Assembly: GCF_000635915.2 (NCBI RefSeq) | Contig: NZ_CP015614.1 | Coordinates: 248,001-312,000 of the forward strand | Direction of reading: 5' to 3' | DNA: 64,000 bases | Source: Brevundimonas naejangsanensis | Lineage (GTDB): Bacteria > Pseudomonadota > Alphaproteobacteria > Caulobacterales > Caulobacteraceae | Shown here: positions 34,710 through 40,693 of the stretch, in pieces | Position numbering within the stretch: the stretch's first letter is position 1 | How the letters are laid out: every line of letters begins with the position of its first letter | Notes under the pieces: generated by a model | Database searches by the model: none | What the model saw: the letters and a program-made list of their open reading frames with translations, nothing else | What the model was told of the DNA's origin: nothing | Position numbers and translations under genes: made by a program

Positions 34710-35258
34710 TCACTCGCGAAGCTGTGCGGCGCAGTAGGCCAGGGCCTTGATCATCCGCCCTTCCACGGTCTTGGGCGAAATGCCCAGATGGTCTGCGATC
34801 TGCTGGTGGCTCATGGCCCCGAACCGGCTCAGCAAGAAGACGTCCCGGAGCTTCACGGGCATTCCCAGTATGATGTCCTTCAGGACGACGATTTCGACCT
34901 GGTCGGCGGCGGCGGGTTGAGCCCGCGTCGCGAACAGGGGCTGCTCAAGCGCAAACCGGTTTTGGTCCCGGCGATAGTCGCTGAGGAAGACATTCCTCGC
35001 GACCTGAAGCAGGAAGGCCTTCGGTTTCAGGATCTCGATAGTGGCCGCATGACGCGTCACGCGCAGATAGGTTTCTTGCAGCAGGTCGTCGGCGACCTCT
35101 TTGCCAAACTTGTGCTGCAGGGTTCGAAGCAGCCAGGGGCCATAGTCGCGGAACAGCGCCTCGGGATCGCTCCCCTTGGAAAGCGTCAGGGATGGGTTCG
35201 CACTCCGGCCGCCAGACGCCACTTCGTCGCCTCCGATGACAAGGCGGGATGTCGCCAT
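34710..35258 (-). CDS. ECF-family RNA polymerase sigma factor
   Basis: The 182-residue sigma-70-family protein has an ECF layout. Region 2 is EALFRDYGPWLLRTLQHKFG and EVADDLLQETYLRVTR. Region 4 is LRDVFLLSRFGAMSHQQIAD followed by HLGISPKTVEGRMIKAL, a helix-turn-helix. The style is FecI-like. No anti-sigma (FecR-type) or receptor gene lies beside it. ATG 35258 is chosen because upstream starts give an unlikely N-terminus. It is transcribed towards the methylase. Confidence 0.85.
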   Translation of the reverse strand: MATSRLVIGGDEVASGGRSANPSLTLSKGSDPEALFRDYGPWLLRTLQHKFGKEVADDLLQETYLRVTRHAATIEILKPKAFLLQVARNVFLSDYRRDQNRFALEQPLFATRAQPAAADQVEIVVLKDIILGMPVKLRDVFLLSRFGAMSHQQIADHLGISPKTVEGRMIKALAYCAAQLRE

Positions 35259-35825
35259 ATCCCGAGCTCGGTGCGAGGCAAGCGTGCAGGCTTTCAGGCA
35301 CGTTTGGGCACGCATGAACGCCATGCGGTTCCGGCCTGCTTGTTCGCTTCGTCTCAACCGAGGTTCTCACGCCTCGACGCCGCTCAGCGACGCATCGCCA
35401 GCATGAATCACCTGCGCAACCTTGGCAAGTGCGGTCGAATGGCGTTCTCTGGAAGCGCAAGCTTGACGGTTTGGTGCGCCGGGCGTTGAGAACATGGTTG
35501 AGCCATGCGCCGCCGCCTTTAGCCGAAGCCTGGACATACGCGGGGGCCGCCCGGGCGGAGGAAAGCTAGCCGAACCTCTGGCTGCCGCAAAGCTGGCCGC
35601 CCGATCGAAGGTCTTGGCGTCTGGCTTGGGCCTCGGGAAACGAAAGCCATCACGGGTAAACAACAGCTCAGCGACAGATCGGGAGGGCAAGATAAAAGAG
35701 GGGCGTCTTCGCTTCGCTTTTGTCCTTTCGTTTCCACTCACTAGCGAGCGCTCCCGACCGGTTCTGCGACTTGTGACGACTTGCGGCGGTTGAGAGCGGT
35801 TTCGCACCCCCTGAGAGGCGTCGTC
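35259..35825. other. Gap before the relaxase; possible origin of transfer
   Basis: No gene is supported in these 567 bases; open frames on both strands lack family features. The 160 bases before the relaxase contain a direct repeat CGACTTG at 35767-35773 and 35777-35783, one helical turn apart, and short purine/pyrimidine-skewed tracts. Relaxase genes often sit next to their oriT, so this is where a nick site would be expected. That is inference from position only. Confidence 0.3.
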
Positions 35826-37070
35826 ATGACCTTCCGCAACATCATCGAAGACCGCATGTCGGCCCTGTCGGCGACGGCGGATGACGGGCTTCAGGTACGC
35901 CTCGCGACGAGCCTGAAGCGCGACGGCTCTGTCCGGACTTCGATGCTGAAGCGGCTCTCGTCGTCGATGCGCTTCAGCTACGGCGCCAAGGCGGGGGCGC
36001 TGAAGACGGCGGCCAAGCGATCCGGCAGCGCCTTCCGCGCGGACGTGCGCCAGCGGGTCATCGTCAAGGCGCTGGTGTCACGCCACCTCGGCAAGGGGAT
36101 GGCGAGAGGCAAGGCGCTGGCGGCCCATGTCCGCTATCTCGGCCGCGACGGCGCCGGCCAGGACGGGGAGGCCGGGGCCTTCTTCGACCGCAACCGCGAC
36201 GCCGTCGATGGGGCTGAGCGGACCCAGGACTGGGCCGAGCATCGCCACCACTTCCGCTTCATCGTCTCGCCGGAGCATGGCGACCGCATCGCTGACCTGC
36301 GCGACTACACCCGCGACGTGATGGGCAGGGTCTGCGCCGACCTCGGCGAGCCGAACCTGCCCTGGATGGCGGTCTGCCACTTCGATACCGACCAACCACA
36401 CGCCCACGTCCTGATGCCGGGGCGGCGAGCGAACGGACGCGACCTGGTCATTCCCCGGGACTACGTCGCCTACGGGTTTCGGGCTCGGGCCCAGGAGACG
36501 GCGCAGGAGCGCTTGGGCGATCTTTCCCGCCTCGACGCTGAACGGCGCGTCTGGCGCGAGACCCAGAGGGACAGCTTCACCAGTTTCGATCGGCGGCTTC
36601 TGGCGTCGATGGACGGGGAGGGGATGGTCGCGGACGCCGTGGGTGGTCGAAACGCCTGGGCCGCTTTGACGCGTGGCCGTCTGGCCCATCTGGAGAGCCT
36701 GGGTCTGGCGGAGCGGCATGGGCGCCGGTTCAGGCTCGCGGATGAACTGGAGGGCAAGTTGCGGCGGCTGCAGGTCTCGAAGGACGTCATCCGCACCTTG
36801 AACGAGCGCAGGCTGGAGACGGGACGGACCGCTGAGGTTTTCCGCGAGGGAAGGGTAGCGGGACAGGTGATGAAGGCCGGCTTCCACGATGAACTCGGAG
36901 CTTCGCCCTTTGTGGTTCTCAAGGACGCCAAGGGCGTCGAACACTACGCGCGCCTAGCGGTCGGAACGGCTCTTCCAACCGTCGGCGCGCAGGCGACCCT
37001 CGGTCTGGATGCGAGGGGCATGATGCGGGTTGTGCCGGGAATGGCGCGAGGGGTCGGCCTTGGGCTCTAG
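35826..37070 (+). CDS. Relaxase (MOB_P/VirD2-like nickase)
   Basis: The 414-residue mobilisation protein has the relaxase three-histidine motif HFDTDQPHAHVLM at 185-197, preceded by HHFRFIVSPEHGDRI at 141-155. The C-terminal ~170 residues resemble the DUF3363 region that follows the nickase domain in VirD2/TraI-type proteins of integrative elements. Related proteins I recall are 550-700 residues, so this copy may be short. It would nick oriT so the element can be mobilised by another conjugative machine; no transfer-channel genes are present here. Confidence 0.88.
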   Translation: MTFRNIIEDRMSALSATADDGLQVRLATSLKRDGSVRTSMLKRLSSSMRFSYGAKAGALKTAAKRSGSAFRADVRQRVIVKALVSRHLGKGMARGKALAAHVRYLGRDGAGQDGEAGAFFDRNRDAVDGAERTQDWAEHRHHFRFIVSPEHGDRIADLRDYTRDVMGRVCADLGEPNLPWMAVCHFDTDQPHAHVLMPGRRANGRDLVIPRDYVAYGFRARAQETAQERLGDLSRLDAERRVWRETQRDSFTSFDRRLLASMDGEGMVADAVGGRNAWAALTRGRLAHLESLGLAERHGRRFRLADELEGKLRRLQVSKDVIRTLNERRLETGRTAEVFREGRVAGQVMKAGFHDELGASPFVVLKDAKGVEHYARLAVGTALPTVGAQATLGLDARGMMRVVPGMARGVGLGL

Positions 37071-37345
37071 GGTGCGGCCGGGGTGTTCCATTCGCCGGAT
37101 CGGCGCGGCTGCCGGGAGGACGAGCGCAATCCTGTTAGTTGGCTCCGCGCCCAGTCGTGGAGTCGCTGGCGAGGATAGTAGGGCGTTCGGCCCAAATGCA
37201 TGCAGGGTGGTCCGTCAGATCTCGTGCTGAAGATCTTGGCCAAGGTCCCCGGCGAGCGGCGGATGCCCATGCGCAGCAGTTCGGTCGACGCCTCCTTGCG
37301 GGTCAGCAGGACATCCTCCGTCTCTCCCAGGTACAGACCAGTCAT
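37067..37345 (-). CDS. Small HTH protein, excisionase/AlpA-like
   Basis: The 92-residue protein reads VLLTRKEASTELLRMGIRRS then PGTLAKIFSTRSDGPPCMHLGR and YYPRQRLHDWARSQL. This is the winged-helix layout of AlpA/MerR-like excisionases, with the typical 'GPP...GR..Y' wing. It may act as recombination directionality factor or repressor for the element. It overlaps the relaxase 3' end by four bases on the opposite strand. Confidence 0.75.
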   Translation of the reverse strand: MTGLYLGETEDVLLTRKEASTELLRMGIRRSPGTLAKIFSTRSDGPPCMHLGRTPYYPRQRLHDWARSQLTGLRSSSRQPRRSGEWNTPAAP

Positions 37346-37444
37346 TTGGGGTGCTCCTCGTTGCGGGAGCTATCCGGGGACGATGATCCGCTGGCGGTCA
37401 ATGCGGCCGCCGAGCGGCGATCACGCGCCGGGCCGTTTCAGGAT

Positions 37445-37472
37445 TGTTCAGGGCGTTTCAGGCGGTTTCACC
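37445..37472. repeat. Internal copy of an element-end motif
   Basis: The reverse complement of this 28-base stretch (GGTGAAACC, three bases, TGAAACGCCCTGAACA) matches 50303-50330 near the right end at 25 or more of 28 bases. The 16-base part TGTTCAGGGCGTTTCA also matches 20217-20232 near the left end at 14 of 16. It lies upstream of the HTH gene and may mark a former element boundary or a recombinase/regulator site. Confidence 0.55.
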
Positions 37473-37535
37473 GCGTCCGATCCACTCACGCGGTCTCTCA
37501 CGAACGTGATGGTGACCGGCCGTCGGCATCCACAG

Positions 37536-38465
37536 TCAGGCGGTTGTGGCCTTCGATTTCAGCTCAGCTATCCTGGATTGGCAGAGGTCGGCGACGAGGT
37601 CGCGCAGTGCGCGAGCCCGCGCCATCAGCCATTCCAAGTCCTCGGCTGAGGCGTGGTATTGATCACTGTAGCGAGCTTCGACATAGGCGCGTTTCAGCAG
37701 CTCGAAGCGACGACGGTCGGCGCGTTGTTCGCGGGGCCAGGCCTCGACCAGGCGCGTGTCCACATCCTCGGCGAGGGAGCGCAGGAACTTGATGTTGTGA
37801 GAGCGCGGGAAATAGAACGTGTGGACCAGCAGGAAGCAGGCGTAGGCGGCTTCGACAGCTTGGTGGAGATTGAAGGCCGCTTTCCTGCGCCATTCGATGT
37901 CGTCTGCGTGTTCCAGCGACACTCGAGCGAGTTCAAGCCATACGTCCACCGAGCGCGAGATTCGCTCCTGATAACCCTCGGCTTGAGCCCATGCATCCCG
38001 AGCCGTCAGCGGTTGTGGCGTAGCGAAAGGGTGGCCGGGGATTTCGTAGAGCGAGACGCCGTCGCGGACGATGTCCGTCCAGAAGTACTCGCCGCGCTTC
38101 AGAGCGTCGTTCACTTCATGCAGATCATGAACGATGATGTTGACGGTCCGGCCGATGGATGGGTCCCGCAGGATCTGATCCTCGGAGTTCCACCAGTAGT
38201 CGGCGATGTTGGTCATCTTCGCGTTGTTGACGACGATCAGCAGATCGAAATCCGACAGGTAGCCGTTCTCGGGTTCATCGACCCAGTCGCCGCGCGCATA
38301 GGAGCCGAAGAGAATGATCTTCAGCACCATCCCGCCGCGACGCCATTCCTGCGTGCCGCCCCCGCCGCCGTTCTTGGCGGCCTCGAATCCGGCCAGCAGG
38401 GTATCGCGCACGCGCTCAAGCTCGCGCTGCTGCCGCTCCGGAAGATGGTGCAAATCAGACCGCAT
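37536..38465 (-). CDS. Fused nucleotidyltransferase (MNT) and HEPN protein
   Basis: In this 309-residue protein the N-terminal part is a minimal nucleotidyltransferase: LFGSYARGDWVD at 52-63 and SDFDLLIVV at 71-79 with Asp72 and Asp74. The C-terminal part is HEPN-like: AFNLHQAVEAAYACFLLVHT, and RYSDQYH giving the R-x5-H pattern. Separate HEPN and MNT proteins form toxin-antitoxin pairs in which MNT adenylylates the HEPN RNase. Here both are in one chain, so activity may be self-controlled. Confidence 0.85.
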   Translation of the reverse strand: MRSDLHHLPERQQRELERVRDTLLAGFEAAKNGGGGGTQEWRRGGMVLKIILFGSYARGDWVDEPENGYLSDFDLLIVVNNAKMTNIADYWWNSEDQILRDPSIGRTVNIIVHDLHEVNDALKRGEYFWTDIVRDGVSLYEIPGHPFATPQPLTARDAWAQAEGYQERISRSVDVWLELARVSLEHADDIEWRRKAAFNLHQAVEAAYACFLLVHTFYFPRSHNIKFLRSLAEDVDTRLVEAWPREQRADRRRFELLKRAYVEARYSDQYHASAEDLEWLMARARALRDLVADLCQSRIAELKSKATTA

Positions 38466-38603
38466 GAATGGAGTCTAGCCGAAAACTCCGAGGCTGCACC
38501 AACCAACGGTCAAGGTGGCGGCGCTTTAGGCCTGCGACGACTGCTTAGCGCCAGGAACGGACATTAGCACCTCGGCAGCAACCAGACATCGAATCGAGGC
38601 CGA

Positions 38604-38765
38604 GTGAACGTCTTCTTCCGATCCGTTGCGGCGTCGCAAGATGCGACGAGGCTCACGGCAGCGGTAGAGGCGGCACGAGAGCCACAGCGGATCAGCGCCA
38701 ACGATCATGCGGTGTCAGCGGCGGTTGAGCTGGTGCATCAGGTCGAGAAGCGAGACGCGGCATGA
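38604..38765 (+). CDS. Possible small gene, 53 residues
   Basis: GTG 38604 opens VNVFFRSVAASQDATRLTAA, an Ala/Val/Glu-rich helical peptide ending VHQVEKRDAA. It stops seven bases before a strong hairpin that would act as terminator on this strand too. Composition is amphipathic and protein-like. There is no clear ribosome site and I recognise no family, so this is tentative. The rest of the 336-base gap 38466-38801 shows nothing. Confidence 0.35.
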   Translation: MNVFFRSVAASQDATRLTAAVEAAREPQRISANDHAVSAAVELVHQVEKRDAA

Positions 38766-38771
38766 GAGAAA

Positions 38772-38797
38772 GGGCCCCTTCATTTCTGAAGAGGCCC
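38772..38797 (-). terminator. Rho-independent terminator
   Basis: An 11-bp stem with one mismatch (on the minus strand GGGCCTCTTCA and TGAAGGGGCCC around GAAA) is followed by TTTCTCTC. It begins four bases after the stop of the minus-strand small gene that ends at 38802. It could also stop plus-strand transcription. Confidence 0.8.
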
Positions 38798-38801
38798 GCC
38801 T

Positions 38802-39059
38802 TCAGCGAGAGATGAGCGCGTCGAGATCCAGCGGGGCGGAAGCGTCAAAATCCACCGGGGTGGCAGAGTGGAAGCGGGACGAACCAACGTTCACGACCAC
38901 ATCCTCTTCGTTCACCGATGCCAGTTTGAGCAACGGGGCATCCCACGCAACGACCTTGTAGGACGAGGTGCCAAAGCCATGCTCCGTCTCCATGGCGAAG
39001 CTATAGGATTTGCCGACCTCAAACATCGGCGGGATGCGCGCGCCTATCACTGGAGCCAT
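38802..39059 (-). CDS. Small protein of unknown function
   Basis: The 85-residue soluble protein contains MFEVGKSYSFAMETEHGFGT and SYKVVAWDAPLLKLASVNEE, with alternating polar/hydrophobic residues suggesting a small beta-barrel. ATG 39059 overlaps the stop of the upstream gene by three bases (ATGA), which fixes the start better than 39089. A terminator follows directly. Similar small proteins are frequent in mobile elements in my recollection. Function unknown. Confidence 0.65.
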   Translation of the reverse strand: MAPVIGARIPPMFEVGKSYSFAMETEHGFGTSSYKVVAWDAPLLKLASVNEEDVVVNVGSSRFHSATPVDFDASAPLDLDALISR

Positions 39060-39256
39060 CAGCGATAATCCTTCGCCGCTTTCAGGCACTCGGCATAGAG
39101 GTCGAGCAGGTATTTGCGGTCGGGTCGCTTGCCAGACCCTTCTGCTGCTCCGAGCTGCTTACCTTCAGCAATCATAACATCTTTGTAGAGATCGTACGCG
39201 ACCCGTTCTTGAGCGGAAGATTGTGGGAGATTCGTAATACGGACGTCGTCGGCCAT
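39059..39256 (-). CDS. Small protein of unknown function
   Basis: The 65-residue, mainly helical protein starts MADDVRITNLPQSSAQERVA and ends YLLDLYAECLKAAKDYR. It is translationally coupled (ATGA) to the small gene downstream, so the pair forms a bicistronic unit. No domain recognised. Confidence 0.6.
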   Translation of the reverse strand: MADDVRITNLPQSSAQERVAYDLYKDVMIAEGKQLGAAEGSGKRPDRKYLLDLYAECLKAAKDYR

Positions 39257-39838
39257 TGAGGCGTTTCCTGTGCGGTTGATGGGTCTTTAGCCCTAAAGCC
39301 AAGGTGGGATTGCTCACTTAGAGACACAAGGGCGAACGGCGGTTGCCCACAGGTTGTCTAGTCCGCGCTACAAGTTCACGCCACACAGCATGTCGCTTCT
39401 CTAACATATCGAGGGCGAGTTTGTTCGCGGCAGTCTTGGCCTGCGCGGACGCCTACACGTTCAAGCGACCGACGCAGATGACCAATTCTTTTGGCTGGCA
39501 GCAATATTACGGACTGTTGGACTGGTCGTGGCGGAAGCCAAACTTCCCGCCATTCACCGTCACGAAGTCTCTGAAGGATCAGTTTTAGGGCTAAATGATT
39601 TGGCTCACGGACCCGAAGTGGGTCAGGCTGAGCCTTCCACGATGTCGCTGATGGGCTGGAAGCAATTATCGACGACGGGCTGGAAAGTAGATCTTTCGAC
39701 TAGCCTCACTAAGAACAATTCCGTTCCGCTGCGGAAGCTCAACATCATGGCGAACAACGCCTCCATGCTCTCTAATGTATAGCCTACGCCCCGCGCCCGA
39801 TTGCGCGCCTCCGTGAAGCCTCTCCATCGAGCCTCGCC
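39257..39838. other. Gene-free stretch of lower GC
   Basis: These 582 bases show only unconvincing short frames without ribosome sites or family features. GC content is visibly lower between about 39440 and 39780. A 12-base inverted pair, TTTAGCCCTAAA near 39291 and TTTAGGGCTAAA near 39586, brackets half of it. Remnants of an eroded gene or promoter DNA for the following large gene are both possible. Confidence 0.4.
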
Positions 39839-40693
39839 GTGATTCACCCCGACCCGCAAGCTACGAGAGTGATCGCCGACCTGGGCGACGAACTCGGCAC
39901 GCTGAACCCAATGCGCGCTACGGCCGTGTTGGGCGGGCTGATGACCCTCCCGGCGCTGCAGGCGAACACGCTGCGACTGGAGACGCTTGCGACCGCAACT
40001 GCCGCAGTGGCTACCGGAGGACAGGCACCTGGTCGTGGCCGGCTGGCCAGCTGGCTCAACAATGGTATGCGCGGCATCGCTTTCGCCGAGGATCCGCCCG
40101 AGGACGCTTTCCTGCTGCCGGTTCTGACAGACTTCGGAGAGTTCCGTGTTTTCGAGGGTGTGTTCGAGAAGAATGCTGCGATGACGGACGCCTTCGTCGA
40201 AGCTCTTGCGGATCTCTCGCGGGAAGAGCCCGACGTCACCGAACTCATGTTTGAAGCCTTTGCGCTGATGTCGCTCTCGGAGGTAATCGCCACACGCGCT
40301 CGCCTCGCTCGCGCGGAATATGGTGGCGGATCAAACGGCGAGACGATCGAGCTGCCGCCCAGCGATCGGTTATCTGCGCTGGGCCGTCGCGTTCAGTTCA
40401 GCCGCGCCGATCTTGCGTTAGCGCGCGCGCCTTATCAGTTGTTGAAACCATACCTGCTGGACGTGCGGGAGGAGGTTGGCAATCGCGACTCGCTGCGACG
40501 CCGACCGGTGATGACCGACGGGACGACATTCGTAGTCGGCGCGCCAAGTTTCCTGCTCGCCGCGTGGCGCCAGCGCGTCGCCATTCAGGCCGAGATGGCC
40601 TCTTGGGGGGGCGGCTGGCCGAGAAGCTCGTCTTCGCCGAGCTCCGTCGGGTGGCGGAGAGTGGCTTCGAGAAATTTCCGGACCGGTTTCTGA
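39839..40693 (+). CDS. N-terminal part of a large split protein of unknown function
   Basis: The open frame encodes about 255 protein-like residues and then reads through a run of seven G (40605-40611) into a Ser/Arg-rich nonsense tail. Up to the G-run the sequence is well behaved (RLASWLNNGMRGIAFAEDPP, FALMSLSEVIATRARLAR). The following reading frame continues it directly, so the original product is about 1,220 residues. GTG 39839 is only a weak start; no good ribosome site is seen and the true start is uncertain. No domain recognised in this part. Confidence 0.6.
   Translation: MIHPDPQATRVIADLGDELGTLNPMRATAVLGGLMTLPALQANTLRLETLATATAAVATGGQAPGRGRLASWLNNGMRGIAFAEDPPEDAFLLPVLTDFGEFRVFEGVFEKNAAMTDAFVEALADLSREEPDVTELMFEAFALMSLSEVIATRARLARAEYGGGSNGETIELPPSDRLSALGRRVQFSRADLALARAPYQLLKPYLLDVREEVGNRDSLRRRPVMTDGTTFVVGAPSFLLAAWRQRVAIQAEMASWGGGWPRSSSSPSSVGWRRVASRNFRTGF

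Noticed and set aside
35494..35793. Open frame of 99 codons before the relaxase
   Set aside because: It has no ribosome site and low-complexity composition, and a competing frame lies on the other strand. Position suits an oriT region better.
39291..39597. TTTAGCCCTAAA / TTTAGGGCTAAA inverted pair as termini of an insertion sequence
   Set aside because: There is no transposase, no target duplication, and the 12-base arms do not extend.
39343..39782. Overlapping short frames in the low-GC gap before the split large gene
   Set aside because: None has a ribosome site or recognisable protein character, and they overlap each other in different frames.
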